From positions 3,472,001-3,536,000 of the forward strand of contig NZ_CP094974.1 of NCBI RefSeq assembly GCF_022869805.1: a stretch of DNA of 64,000 nucleotides, given 5' to 3'. The translations under genes were made by a program, and so were the position numbers. The notes under the pieces were generated by a model that ran no database searches, was not told where the DNA came from, and saw only the letters and a program-made list of their open reading frames with translations. Origin of the DNA: Halosolutus halophilus. GTDB taxonomy: Archaea; Halobacteriota; Halobacteria; Halobacteriales; Natrialbaceae. Positions 9,075 to 17,739 of this stretch are shown here, one piece after another; positions within the stretch are counted from its first letter, which is position 1; each line of letters begins with the position of its first letter.

Positions 9075-9887
9075 TCACTCGGCCTCCGGTTTCCGCGCTT
9101 CGATCCGTGCGGAGACGATCGGCAGGTCGTCGGTCCACTCGCCCTCGATCGTGATCGAGACGTCGACGAAGCCCGCGTCGTCGAGCCAGCGGTCCATCTC
9201 GTCGATCGTCGCAGCACCGCCCACGCAGGCGGTGACGGCCTCGGGATTCTCCCGGACTTCGTCGGGAAGCGGCTCGGTCGCGACGAGGTCCGATATCGCG
9301 AGCCTGCCGCCGGGTCGAAGCACCCGGAACGCCTCCGCGAGCACCCGCGGCTTCTCGGGCGAGAGGTTGACGACGCAGTTCGAGATGATCGCGTCGATCG
9401 TCCCGTCCGCGACCGGCAGGTGCTCGATCTCGCCGAGCCGAAACTCGACGTTCTCGAGGTCGCTCTCGCGGGCGTTCGCCCGGGCCTTCTCGAGCATCTC
9501 GGGCGTCATGTCGACGCCGATCGCGCGTCCCTCGGGGCCGACCTCGCGCGCCGCGAGGAAGCAGTCGAACCCGCCGCCTGAGCCGAGGTCGAGTACCGTC
9601 TCGCCGACCTCAAGGTTCGAGATCGCGATCGGGTTCCCACAGCCCAGTCCGAGATTTGCGTCGTCGGGAGTCCCCTCGAGATCGGTCGCGTCGTAGCCGA
9701 TCGAGCGGGCCCGATCGCTGGCCGTCTCGTCGGCCTCGATGGTGGTGTCGTCCGTGCCACAGCAGTCGCAGTCGGTACTCGCGATCGACCCGTACTCATC
9801 GCGGACGGTCGATCGGCGGGTCGTCGGGTCGGTATCGGTCGGTGTCGTCTCGTCCGTCGTCGGTGCGGTCGGTGTCTCGTCTGTCAT
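9075..9887 (-). CDS. arsM: Arsenite S-adenosylmethionine methyltransferase
   Basis: 270 residues with a Rossmann SAM-binding motif LDLGSGGGFD at 99-108. The three cysteines that hold As(III) in ArsM enzymes are visible: Cys83 (LGLGCGNP), Cys171 (ISNCVVNLSP) and Cys221 (TACVGGA). An extra CDCC cluster sits at about 40-43. It methylates arsenite to methylated, partly volatile forms in the cytoplasm. The N-terminal 30 residues are Thr/Pro/Asp-rich and low complexity. It lies 45 bp downstream of arsR on the same strand, so the pair is a small arsenic-responsive operon; no arsenite pump or arsenate reductase is nearby. Confidence 0.95.
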   Translation of the reverse strand: MTDETPTAPTTDETTPTDTDPTTRRSTVRDEYGSIASTDCDCCGTDDTTIEADETASDRARSIGYDATDLEGTPDDANLGLGCGNPIAISNLEVGETVLDLGSGGGFDCFLAAREVGPEGRAIGVDMTPEMLEKARANARESDLENVEFRLGEIEHLPVADGTIDAIISNCVVNLSPEKPRVLAEAFRVLRPGGRLAISDLVATEPLPDEVRENPEAVTACVGGAATIDEMDRWLDDAGFVDVSITIEGEWTDDLPIVSARIEARKPEAE

Positions 9888-9932
9888 CGTGTTGGTGTCC
9901 GTGTGTCGTTCGTCGTCGGTACAGGTTCGCCG

Positions 9933-10322
9933 TCAGTCGTCGTCCGGAACGTCCACGGCCGCGGCGACGTCGAGCAACTCGAAGACCGCGGTGTCGGCGA
10001 TCCGGTAGTACGTCCATCGGCCCTTCTTTCGGCTCTTGACCAGGCCGGCCTCACGGAGCGTCCGGAGGTGCGTCGCAACCGTCGACTGCGGTGCGTCGAG
10101 GACGACCTGCAACTCGCAGACGCACCGCTCGCCGTCGCGGAGCGCTTCGAGGATCCGGACCCGGTGTTCGTTCGCGAGCGCGCCGTAGACCGCCGTTTGC
10201 GTCTCGACTCGCTCCGCGTCCGATCGCAACCCCTCGAGATCCGCGACGGGGTCCGCCACGTCGTCGCGCAGTTGTTCGACCGTGCAACAGGCGTCCGCGA
10301 GGTGGTCATCGTCCGACGACAT
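9933..10322 (-). CDS. arsR: ArsR-family arsenic-responsive repressor
   Basis: 129-residue winged-helix regulator. The sensor loop ERCVCEL (Cys67, Cys69) is the classical ELCVCDL As(III)/Sb(III) motif in the DNA-recognition region, with extra N-terminal Cys12-Cys13. The HTH (APQSTVATHLRTLREAGLV) and wing (KKGRWTYYRI) follow. It should bind its own promoter and release it when arsenite binds. The ATG at 10322 is preferred to a TTG five codons upstream because a TATA-like AAAATACAG is centred about 26 bp before it. It heads the arsR-arsM operon. Confidence 0.94.
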   Translation of the reverse strand: MSSDDDHLADACCTVEQLRDDVADPVADLEGLRSDAERVETQTAVYGALANEHRVRILEALRDGERCVCELQVVLDAPQSTVATHLRTLREAGLVKSRKKGRWTYYRIADTAVFELLDVAAAVDVPDDD

Positions 10323-10337
10323 ATCGGGTTTTCCCAA

Positions 10338-10502
10338 TCTGTATTTTCGACGTCGTGCAGCTATTCGTCATCTCGTGTCTCCACGTCCCACATCGAGATA
10401 CTCCGATATAAGTCTAGGGTTGCGCTCCACGCCCTCGAATAATCCACCTACTGGTTAGAATCGGCGGGACCTCCGGAATGATCAGATCGAGAAATTACGA
10501 TA
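10338..10502. promoter_or_regulatory. arsR promoter and a second right-facing TATA-like box
   Basis: Reading left, AAAATACAG at about 10344-10352 is the TATA box for arsR. Reading right, GATATAAGTC near 10407 is also a good TATA box with a CTAG just after it, yet the DNA to its right holds no gene on that strand, only the convergent rdgB. It could be chance or drive a short antisense RNA. Confidence 0.5.
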
Positions 10503-11099
10503 TCAGTCGTGGCGATCGGCGTACCACTCCACGAACTCGGCCAGCGCCCGGCCCCGGTGTGAAATCGCGTTCTTCTCCGCGGTGCTCATCTCGGCCATCG
10601 TCTGGCCGTTGTACTCGAAGATCGGATCGTAACCGAACCCGCCTTCGCCGCGCGGCGCGACGAGCGTGCCGGCGACCGATCCCGCGAACGTCTCGACGCC
10701 GACGGCTGGTGCGTCGCTCTCCGCGTCGCTCGAGGTCCGTGGGACCTCGCTCCCCGCGTAGGCCAGTACCGTCCGAAATCGCGCCCGTCGGTTCTCTTCC
10801 CCCTTCGCCAGTCGCCAGAGTCGATCGACCCCGACCGTCTCTTCGACGTACGCCGAGTACGGACCGGGGAAGCCACCGAGCGCGTCGACGAACAGACCCG
10901 CGTCGTCGACGAGGACCGGGTCCTCGCCCCCGAGCGCCTCGAACGCCTCGCGTGCGCCGTGGGCCGCGATGTCCGCGAGCGAGTCGCTCTGGATCTCGGT
11001 GTAGTCGTACGCGACCTGTTCGACGTCGTCGATCCCGTCGAGATACTCGCGCGCTTCCTCGACCTTGCCCTCGTTTCCCGTGACGAAGCGGATGGTCAT
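10503..11099 (-). CDS. rdgB: XTP/dITP diphosphatase (HAM1/RdgB)
   Basis: 198 residues of the Ham1/RdgB family, which hydrolyses non-canonical purine nucleotides (ITP, dITP, XTP) to keep them out of nucleic acids. Motifs: VTGNEGKVEEA at the start (triphosphate loop), VDDAGLFVDALGGFPGPYSA around 75-95, and the C-terminal GFGYDPIF, then SHRGRALAEF. A spacer enriched in Ser/Asp (about residues 130-142) is typical of haloarchaeal loops. The open frame extends far upstream, but ATG 11099 starts the family exactly and has a TATA-like GATTTTGCC about 29 bp before it. Confidence 0.94.
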   Translation of the reverse strand: MTIRFVTGNEGKVEEAREYLDGIDDVEQVAYDYTEIQSDSLADIAAHGAREAFEALGGEDPVLVDDAGLFVDALGGFPGPYSAYVEETVGVDRLWRLAKGEENRRARFRTVLAYAGSEVPRTSSDAESDAPAVGVETFAGSVAGTLVAPRGEGGFGYDPIFEYNGQTMAEMSTAEKNAISHRGRALAEFVEWYADRHD

Positions 11100-11207
11100 G
11101 TACGACTGGCCGGCCGGCGGTGGCAAAATCCCGTCGGTTAGCTCGCGGCGCTTCCGGCACCGGTCGGCGACGCACGGAAGTGCTCTGCCCGCCAACCCTG
11201 CTGCAGT

Positions 11208-11465
11208 GTGACCGCACCCCACGATCGGATCCACGCGAGAAAACCCACTCAGGACACCGCCCGGTGGTCGATCGGGACGATCGAACGGATCGACGACCGG
11301 GACGGCCACTGCGTGGTCGCCGTCCGGACCGCGGCCGGGGAGACGATCGAACTCGTCGTCACGGCCGCGGTCCGAGACCTGGTCCTGCGTAGGCTGGATC
11401 TCGACGGGGACGCGTCCCCGGTCGGCGAACGGGTCTGGTATCGCAAACACGGCGGTCGGGCGTAG
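11208..11465 (+). CDS. Small hypothetical protein (beta-rich)
   Basis: 85 residues from a GTG start. The pattern TARWSIGTIERIDDRDGHCV, AVRTAAGETIELVVT and VGERVWYRKHGG suggests a small beta-barrel such as a PRC- or SH3-like fold. No catalytic motif is visible. It lies between convergent and divergent neighbours: rdgB starts on the other strand about 110 bp to its left. Composition fits the genome, so it is likely real, but function is unknown. Confidence 0.55.
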   Translation: MTAPHDRIHARKPTQDTARWSIGTIERIDDRDGHCVVAVRTAAGETIELVVTAAVRDLVLRRLDLDGDASPVGERVWYRKHGGRA

Positions 11466-11554
11466 AGACGGCGATCGAACGCACGGACAGCAGTCGGGCG
11501 GCGGGACGGCGATCGGATGACTCGACCGCTGTCGGGCCGGTTCCCGGTTCGCGC

Positions 11555-12205
11555 TCACAACTCGAGTTCGCCCATCACCGTCGCCTCGGCCTTCCGGAGG
11601 TGTTCGGCGGCCGTCCCCGGTGCACAGTCCAGTTCCGCCGCCACGTCCTCGACGCTCGCCGATCGCGGCACGTCGAAGTACCCCAGGTCGCGAGCGACCC
11701 GGAGCGCTTCGCGCTGGCGGGCAGTGAGCGCCCCGATGACAGCGTCGCCGCCGTCGTACTCGCCGACTCCGTCGACGGTCGGCTCGATCCCATCGGGGAT
11801 CTGTGCCAGCGATCGCTTGAGGTCGTCGGACTCGCCGGCGACGGAAAAGCGGACCGACCAGTCCGATCGGTACTCGAGCGGCGGGAGCGGAACGAGACTC
11901 CCCTGCGAGAACGTGTCGATCAACTGGCTGCCGACGTCGTCGGGGACGTCGCGGACGTAGACCGAGAACGATCGGTCACCCGTCCGGGTGAGGTCGTACG
12001 ATTCGACGCCGCCGAACTCCGTGAGGGCGGTCTCGTATACGTCGGGGTCGCCCACGACGTGAAAGATGAACGCGTGCTCGTCGGCACCGGAGAAGTTCCC
12101 GTGGACCATCCGATAGTCCCCGAAGGCGTCGTGATCCGAGACGAACCGGCGCATCGGATGGACCGTCTCGGCGTCGTGCCGGAGGGTGAGCCGAACGGCC
12201 TTCAT
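11555..12205 (-). CDS. HTH_10 (bacterio-opsin activator-type) transcriptional regulator
   Basis: 216 residues. The C-terminal 55 residues are the haloarchaeal HTH_10 domain: LTARQREALRVARDLGYFDVPRSAS, then VEDVAAELDCAPGTAAEHLRKAEATVM. The N-terminal 150 residues are an alpha/beta sensor domain without recognisable ligand motifs, including FVSDHDAFGDYRMVHGNF. Such proteins (Bat, DmsR-like) activate nearby genes. It is divergent from the orphan nuoCD and shares an 83-bp promoter region with it, so nuoCD is its most obvious target by inference. A TATTTATA box 26 bp before the ATG suggests leaderless expression. Confidence 0.88.
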   Translation of the reverse strand: MKAVRLTLRHDAETVHPMRRFVSDHDAFGDYRMVHGNFSGADEHAFIFHVVGDPDVYETALTEFGGVESYDLTRTGDRSFSVYVRDVPDDVGSQLIDTFSQGSLVPLPPLEYRSDWSVRFSVAGESDDLKRSLAQIPDGIEPTVDGVGEYDGGDAVIGALTARQREALRVARDLGYFDVPRSASVEDVAAELDCAPGTAAEHLRKAEATVMGELEL

Positions 12206-12225
12206 GGCCGTACGGTTCAGGAGGG

Positions 12226-12236
12226 TGATATAAATA
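12226..12236. promoter_or_regulatory. Shared bidirectional TATA element
   Basis: GATATAAATAG lies midway in the 83-bp gap between the HTH_10 gene and nuoCD. Read left it is TATTTATA centred 26 bp before the regulator ATG. Read right it is TATAAATA about 57 bp before the nuoCD ATG, implying a 5' leader of roughly 30 nt there. A single element could serve both directions. Confidence 0.6.
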
Positions 12237-12288
12237 GCCTAGCGCGTGGCGCAGTAGCGACTCGCCCGTCCTGTCCCAACAGAGGGGT

Positions 12289-13950
12289 ATGGCCGCACAC
12301 TCGTCGCTCGAGGAGTCGCCCGGGGGATCGGGCACCGATCGCCCGGTCGCGGACGTGGTCGCCGAGTACGCGATCGATCGTGACGACCACCTGAACGCGC
12401 CCGGCTTCGTCGTCCGCCCGGACGAGGTCCAGGCGGCGCTGACCGCGCTCCGGGACGAGGCCGGGTTCGACCACTGTGCCTGCGTCACGGCCCAGCAGTA
12501 CCCCGATCGGTTCGAGACGATCTACCACCTGCGATCCTACGCCGATCCGACCCGCGAGGTGAGCGTCGTCGTCCAGACACCGATCGACGACCCGGTGGGC
12601 GAGTCGGCCGCGCCGGTGTATCCGACGGCGAACTGGCACGAGCGGGAGGCTTACGACCTCGTCGGGATCGAGTACGAGGGCCACCCCGACCTGCGACGGA
12701 TCCTGTTGCCCGAGACGTGGCAGGGCCACCCGCTCTCGCTCGGGTACGATCAGGATCAGCCACAGGTCGTCACCCTCTCCGAGCACGCGAACCCGATCGC
12801 CGGCGACGAGCGCGACCCCGAGTCCGACACGATGTTTCTCAACATTGGTCCGCATCACCCCTCGACTCACGGCGTGCTCCACGTCGAGACTGTCCTGGAC
12901 GGGGAAACCGTGGTCGACGTCGACCCGGACATCGGCTACATCCACCGCTGCGAGGAGCAACTGTGTCAGCAGGGCACCTACCGTCACCAGATCATGCCCT
13001 ACCCCGATCGCTGGGACTGGGTGTCCGCCGGCCTGCTGAACGAGTGGGCCTACGCTCGCGCCGCCGAGGACCTGGCCGATATCGAGGTCCCCGAGTACGC
13101 GCAGGTCGTCCGGACGATGGGCGCGGAGCTCTCCCGGATGGCCGCCCACTTCATCGCACTCGGCACCTACGCGCTGGACGTCGTCGGGGAGTTCACCGCG
13201 ACCTTCCAGTACGCCATGCGCGATCGGGAACTCGTGCTCGACCTCCTGGAGGACCTGACCGGCCAGCGGATGATGTTCAACTACTTCCGGCTGGGCGGGG
13301 TCGTGTGGGACCTGCCGGAGCCGCGCGAGGAGTTCCTCACCGGAGTCCGGGACGTCCTCGACGGGCTCCCCGCGAAGATCGACGAGTACCACGACCTGCT
13401 CGTCACGAACGAGGTCTTCCAGCACCGGTGCGTCGACACCGGCGTCCTCGATCCGGAGACGGCCAGACGGTACGGCTGTACCGGGCCGGTCGCGCGGGGC
13501 TCCGGGATCGACTACGATCTCCGGCGCGACGACCCCTACGGCTACTACTCCGACCTCGAGTGGAACGTCGTCACCGAACCGGACGGCGACAACTACGCGC
13601 GGGTGCTCGTCCGCATGGGGGAACTCGAGGAGTCCGCGAGGATCGTCGCCCAGTGCTGTGCCCTCCTCGAGACCTGGCCCAGCGACGATCGGGAGATCCA
13701 GGCCAATGTCCCGCGGACGCTCAAACCCGACGCCGACGCCGAGATCTATCGTGCGGTCGAGGGGGCCAAGGGCGAACTCGGGATCTACGTCCGGTCGGAC
13801 GGGACCGACACGCCCGCCCGGTTCAAGATCCGCAGCCCCTGTTTCTCGAACCTCTCGGTCCTTCCCGAGATCGTCCGCGGGGAGTACGTCGCGGACCTGA
13901 TCGCGGCGATCGGAAGCCTGGACTGCATCATGGGCGAAGTCGATCGGTAG
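12289..13950 (+). CDS. nuoCD: Orphan NuoCD fusion (complex I 30/49-kDa subunits; NADH-quinone oxidoreductase subunit D)
   Basis: 553 residues with both modules of the fused subunit. The NuoC-like part has WHEREAYDLVGIEYEGHPDL and LLPETWQGHPL (116-149). The NuoD-like part starts near 183 with NIGPHHPSTHGVLHVE, including the quinone-site histidines, then GYIHRCEEQLCQQGTYRHQ, GQRMMFNYFRLGGVVWD, RGSGIDYDLRRDDPYGYY and the C-terminal FSNLSVLPEI and GSLDCIMGEVDR. It is essentially full length. The normal haloarchaeal copy sits in a nuoABCDHIJKLMN operon; here no other complex I gene is adjacent, and the neighbours are an HTH_10 regulator and a sugar-type oxidoreductase. It is probably a second paralogue that could replace the main subunit under some condition. 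Confidence 0.93.
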   Translation: MAAHSSLEESPGGSGTDRPVADVVAEYAIDRDDHLNAPGFVVRPDEVQAALTALRDEAGFDHCACVTAQQYPDRFETIYHLRSYADPTREVSVVVQTPIDDPVGESAAPVYPTANWHEREAYDLVGIEYEGHPDLRRILLPETWQGHPLSLGYDQDQPQVVTLSEHANPIAGDERDPESDTMFLNIGPHHPSTHGVLHVETVLDGETVVDVDPDIGYIHRCEEQLCQQGTYRHQIMPYPDRWDWVSAGLLNEWAYARAAEDLADIEVPEYAQVVRTMGAELSRMAAHFIALGTYALDVVGEFTATFQYAMRDRELVLDLLEDLTGQRMMFNYFRLGGVVWDLPEPREEFLTGVRDVLDGLPAKIDEYHDLLVTNEVFQHRCVDTGVLDPETARRYGCTGPVARGSGIDYDLRRDDPYGYYSDLEWNVVTEPDGDNYARVLVRMGELEESARIVAQCCALLETWPSDDREIQANVPRTLKPDADAEIYRAVEGAKGELGIYVRSDGTDTPARFKIRSPCFSNLSVLPEIVRGEYVADLIAAIGSLDCIMGEVDR

Positions 13951-14047
13951 TCCCCCGGTCGACCGACGAGGCCGCGACCGTCGACGGTGCCTGGGGAGTC
14001 GCCGCCACGCATACTTCTTTCACCGATGGGAGATATTTACTCGATGT

Positions 14048-15127
14048 ATGAGTAATGCAGACGATCGCGTCCGCCTGGGCGTCGTCGGACTCGGGTTCAT
14101 GGGACAGACGCACGCCGCCAACGCCGAGGCGTTCGGCCACGAGGTCGTCGCCGGTGCCGACCTCGTCGCCGAGACGCGCACGGAGTTCGCGGAGACGTAC
14201 GACGCGCGGACCTACGAGGAGTTCGCGGAGATGTACGACGGCGAAAATCTGGACGCCGTCGCGGTCTCGACGCCGAACACGTTCCACGAGGAGGCGGTCG
14301 TCGCGGCGCTCGAACGCGGCTACGACGTCTTCTGTGAGAAACCCCTCGCGGACGACCTCGAGAGCGCCGAGCGGATCGCCGCCGCGGCCGCGGAGGCCGA
14401 CGGCTTCTGCGCGGTGAACTTCCACAACCGCGTCTCGACGGCCGCCGAGGTGTTCGCGGACTACCGCGCCGAGGGCTACTTCGGCGAGATCACCCACGTC
14501 GACGCGAACTACGTCCGTCGCCGCGGCATCCCCGGCGTCGGTTCGTGGTTCACCAGCGAGGAACTGGCCGGCGGCGGTGCCGTCGTCGACATCGGCGTCC
14601 ACGCGATCGACTTCGCGCTCTACCTGCTGGGGTATCCCGAGGTCGAGGAGGTCTTCGCCGTCACCCGGACCGAGTTCGGTCAGCGCGACGACTACGTGGA
14701 TCCCGGCGACTGGTACGACGAAACCGAGGAGGCGGTGTTCGACGTCGAGGACTCGGCGACGGCGATGATCCGCTGTGCGGACGATCGGACGATCTCGCTC
14801 GAGGTTACGTGGGCCGCCAATCAGGCCGAGACGACCGACTTCGTCGTCCGCGGGACCGAAGCCGGTGCCGAACTGGAACTCGGCGGCGAGGCGCTCACGA
14901 TGTTCCGCAGCGGCACGCAGGGCACCGATCACAACCTCGATGCGACGCTGACCGAGGGATCGATCGACCACGCCGGCTGGGAGGGCAGCGATAGGCGATT
15001 CCTCGAGGCCGTAGCTTCCGGCGAACCACACGAACTCGGTACCGTCGATCAGGCGCTGACCGTCCAGCGCGTGATGGACGCCATCTATCGCTCCGCCGAG
15101 CGGGGAACGTCCGTCTCGATCGACTGA
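14048..15127 (+). CDS. Gfo/Idh/MocA-family NAD(P)-dependent oxidoreductase
   Basis: 359 residues. The N-terminal Rossmann fold starts LGVVGLGFMGQTHAANAEAF, with the family EKPLADDLESA motif at about 97-107 (EKP lysine) and the C-terminal alpha/beta domain containing GGGAVVDIGVHAIDFALYLLG, where the histidine is a usual catalytic residue. Such enzymes oxidise sugars, inositol or related polyols with NAD(P)+. The substrate cannot be deduced. It follows the orphan nuoCD by 97 bp on the same strand. Confidence 0.92.
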   Translation: MSNADDRVRLGVVGLGFMGQTHAANAEAFGHEVVAGADLVAETRTEFAETYDARTYEEFAEMYDGENLDAVAVSTPNTFHEEAVVAALERGYDVFCEKPLADDLESAERIAAAAAEADGFCAVNFHNRVSTAAEVFADYRAEGYFGEITHVDANYVRRRGIPGVGSWFTSEELAGGGAVVDIGVHAIDFALYLLGYPEVEEVFAVTRTEFGQRDDYVDPGDWYDETEEAVFDVEDSATAMIRCADDRTISLEVTWAANQAETTDFVVRGTEAGAELELGGEALTMFRSGTQGTDHNLDATLTEGSIDHAGWEGSDRRFLEAVASGEPHELGTVDQALTVQRVMDAIYRSAERGTSVSID

Positions 15128-15202
15128 TTCGGCTTCCGTGCGGTCGGAACCGGAGTCCCCAACCGGCTAGCTTTTACTCGCCGCCGGTTCAGCATCCGGT
15201 AG

Positions 15203-16036
15203 ATGAGCGACGGCCCACACATCCTGCTGACCAACGACGACGGCATCGACGCGCCCGGCCTCCGCGCGCTGGCCGACGAACTCTCGTCGATCGGCACGGT
15301 CCGGGTGCTCGCGCCCGCGGACAACCGGAGCGCGGTCGGTCGGTCGCTCACGTACGGTCGGACCGCGGGCGAGGACGACGAACCCGCGATCGGATTCGAG
15401 AACGCCCAGTTCTCGAGTCCGGTCCCCCACGCCGACCACGACCTCGGCTACGCGATCGACGGGACGCCCTGCGATTGCGTCGTCGTCGGACTGGGAGCAC
15501 TCGATCCCGAACCCGACGTCGTCGTCGCCGGCTGTAACCCGGGTGCGAACCTCGGGGCGTACGTTCTCTCCCGATCGGGGACCGTCAGCGCCGCGATGGA
15601 GGCCGCGTTTCTCGACACGCCGTCGGTCGCCGTCTCGATGGATACGCTCGGCCACGACGGAGATCTCACTCCCGGGTCGTTCGCGGAACCGGCCGCGCTG
15701 GCGGCCGACCTCGTCGAGTACGCACTCGAGCACGACGTCTTCGAGCGCGTCGACTATTTCAACGTCAACACGCCGGGGCCACACCGCGAGACGACCGCCG
15801 TCGAACTCACGCGCCCGTCAACCGTCTACGAGATGGACGGTAGCGTCGAGAACGGCGAGTTCCGACTCCACAACCGGCTCTGGGAGCAGATGGCCGACGG
15901 ATCGATCCCCGACGAACCCGGGACCGATCGCCGGGCGATCCTCGCCGATCGGACCAGCATCTCGCCGCTGTCGGTGCCGTACCGATCGACGGCCCACGAG
16001 GCGCTCGATCGATTCGTGGACGAGTATCCGGCTTGA
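15203..16036 (+). CDS. surE: 5'-nucleotidase SurE
   Basis: 277 residues of the SurE phosphatase family, which removes phosphate from nucleoside 5'-monophosphates using a divalent metal. ILLTNDDGIDAPGLRAL gives the metal-binding Asp12-Asp13, then LAPADNRSAVGRSLT, IDGTPCDCVVVGL, VVAGCNPGANLG and SGTVSAAMEAAFLDTPSVAVS. Domain order and length are typical. A TATA-like GCTTTTACTCG about 27 bp before the ATG supports this start. Confidence 0.95.
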   Translation: MSDGPHILLTNDDGIDAPGLRALADELSSIGTVRVLAPADNRSAVGRSLTYGRTAGEDDEPAIGFENAQFSSPVPHADHDLGYAIDGTPCDCVVVGLGALDPEPDVVVAGCNPGANLGAYVLSRSGTVSAAMEAAFLDTPSVAVSMDTLGHDGDLTPGSFAEPAALAADLVEYALEHDVFERVDYFNVNTPGPHRETTAVELTRPSTVYEMDGSVENGEFRLHNRLWEQMADGSIPDEPGTDRRAILADRTSISPLSVPYRSTAHEALDRFVDEYPA

Positions 16037-16233
16037 GTCGTCCCGCTACTGTGACAGCCGGCGGGGCCTGAATACGCACGCTGTCCATGCGTCTCCAACC
16101 GCGAGCGGAGCGATTCGAGACGTTCGTGCCGGTGTCAAAAACGAGCCGCGACGTGCGACTGCGCTGCCGTACACGGCGGCCACGGTCGTTCGAACAAAAA
16201 TCGCGATCGGCGACCGCGACGTGCGGCGGCGAT

Positions 16234-16521
16234 TCAGTCGCCGCTCTCGTCGTCGACGATGACCTCGACCGGTTCGTCGTCGGTATCTTCGGTGCTCCCG
16301 CCCGTATCCTGTTCTTGCTGCCAGAGGAGCGCGCCGGCGACGAGAACGACGACCCAAGATCGCCAGTTGGCGAGGTTCAGGGTGTAGCCGACGCCGAAGG
16401 GTTTCTCGACGAGCATTCCTTCCCCGGGCCGCCAGTACGAGGAGAGCATCCGGCCGATGCTGGGTCGTTCGAAGTTGTACGGCACCCCGAGAATCTCACC
16501 GGAAGTGGGCTTGTCTGCCAT
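16234..16521 (-). CDS. Small membrane protein, DUF5808-like
   Basis: 95 residues. The first half, GVPYNFERPSIGRML followed by a tryptophan/proline motif and EKPFGVGYTLNLANW, matches my memory of the DUF5808 family found in archaea and bacteria. It is followed by one membrane helix (WVVVLVAGALLW) and a highly acidic tail. The role is unknown. The 197-bp stretch between surE and this gene shows nothing I can identify. Confidence 0.7.
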   Translation of the reverse strand: MADKPTSGEILGVPYNFERPSIGRMLSSYWRPGEGMLVEKPFGVGYTLNLANWRSWVVVLVAGALLWQQEQDTGGSTEDTDDEPVEVIVDDESGD

Positions 16522-16600
16522 AGGCGAACGTACGGCCTCCCCCGATAAGAGTATTGTGTGCCCGTCTCGATCCCGGAAATTGTTCAGTCCCAGTTCCTGA

Positions 16601-17278
16601 TCACTCCCCCGGGTCGGCCCCGACGTCCGCGTCGGCGGTCGCTGCAGTATCGGTCACGCCTTCGAGTGCCGCCTCGAGACCCACGGCGAGTCCGGTCTCC
16701 ATCGTCTCGAGTGCCATACTCGGCTCGCCGTCGGCCCTCGCAGCCGCTTGTGCGTGCGAGAACGGGACGTGGACGAACCCGGCCCGAAAGTCGTGATCGG
16801 TCGTCTCGACGAGGTGACGTGCTGCGTACAACAGGTTGTTACAGAGGTGCGTCCCGGCGTCGGTCGAGAGCTGCGTCGGTACGCCCGCCTCCTGCATCGC
16901 CTCCGTCATCTCTCGTACCGGCAGCGTCGCGAAGTACGCGTCCGGCCCGTCGTCGACGACGGGGTCGTCGACGACTTCCCGATCGGCGTTGTCCGGAACC
17001 CCGGACCCGGACGTATCCCGAAGATTGATCCCGACCCGTTCGATCGTGAGGGTGCGTCTGCCGGCCGCCAGTCCGAGCGCACAGACGATCTCGGGGTCGT
17101 GTTCCGCCACGGCGGCCTCGAGTTGCGGTGTCGCCCGATCGAACGCGACGGGGAGTTCCCGGCCGACGACCGTCCCCGATCCGACGTCGGTGCCGTCGAG
17201 TCGCGTCGCGAGCCGAAGTGCGGGATTCGTCTCGAAGTCGCCGAACGGTTCGTACCCCGTAAGCAGGACGTCGCTCAT
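16601..17278 (-). CDS. pcp: Pyroglutamyl-peptidase I
   Basis: 225-residue cysteine peptidase of family C15, which removes N-terminal pyroglutamate from peptides in the cytoplasm. The catalytic triad is visible: Glu80 (TIERVGINLRD), Cys146 (DAGTHLCNNLLY) and His170 (FVHVPFSH). The opening LLTGYEPFGDFETNPA is the family N-terminus. The frame is open 56 codons upstream, but ATG 17278 starts the conserved fold. The C-terminal tail (last 20 residues) is Thr/Asp/Ala-rich and probably disordered. Confidence 0.94.
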   Translation of the reverse strand: MSDVLLTGYEPFGDFETNPALRLATRLDGTDVGSGTVVGRELPVAFDRATPQLEAAVAEHDPEIVCALGLAAGRRTLTIERVGINLRDTSGSGVPDNADREVVDDPVVDDGPDAYFATLPVREMTEAMQEAGVPTQLSTDAGTHLCNNLLYAARHLVETTDHDFRAGFVHVPFSHAQAAARADGEPSMALETMETGLAVGLEAALEGVTDTAATADADVGADPGE

Positions 17279-17495
17279 CGATCTGATCTGGTTCAGTCCG
17301 GACAAGAGTGTCCCGGTTTCCGATCGATGGCGACCGACCCCACGCGACCGACCCTCCGGGTCGCGATCGAGTTCGGCGGCTACTGCGAAGACGGTCCCAC
17401 TGCACGGAATACCCGTCCACACACCCGTTAAAATAGTAACCCTCACTCGACGGTTCGGAGATGGCTATTTACGCGGGGCTCTCGTACGTATCTCG

Positions 17496-17672
17496 ATGGA
17501 ATCCGAGCTTACGTGTCCGAACTGTGAAACGACTATCGAATCGAAAGCACAACTTACGGAGGGTCACGAGGTGACCGAACTCGGGTTCGACGGGAAGAAT
17601 ATCAGCCTCTACGGGAATCGAAATCTGTTCCTCTGTAAGAACTGCAAACGGCCGCTGGGAATCCCAAAATAA
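17496..17672 (+). CDS. 58-residue zinc-ribbon protein
   Basis: A micro-protein with two CxxC knuckles, CPNCETTIE near the start and CKNCKRPLG near the end, spaced like a treble-clef or zinc-ribbon finger. Small zinc-finger proteins of 40-60 residues are abundant in haloarchaea and often act as regulators; the target here is unknown. A TATA-like GCTATTTACGC lies about 28 bp before the ATG, so it is probably expressed from a leaderless mRNA. It is convergent with the downstream HTH_10 gene. Confidence 0.75.
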   Translation: MESELTCPNCETTIESKAQLTEGHEVTELGFDGKNISLYGNRNLFLCKNCKRPLGIPK

Positions 17673-17739
17673 CCCCGGTTGACCACCGCCGCCGTACGAA
17701 ACGGCCCGATTCTCGCGAATAGCGGCACTCGATCGATCG

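Noticed and set aside
12217-13425. Minus-strand open frame (402 codons) opposite nuoCD
   Set aside because: Antisense shadow; NuoCD motifs on the other strand are complete.
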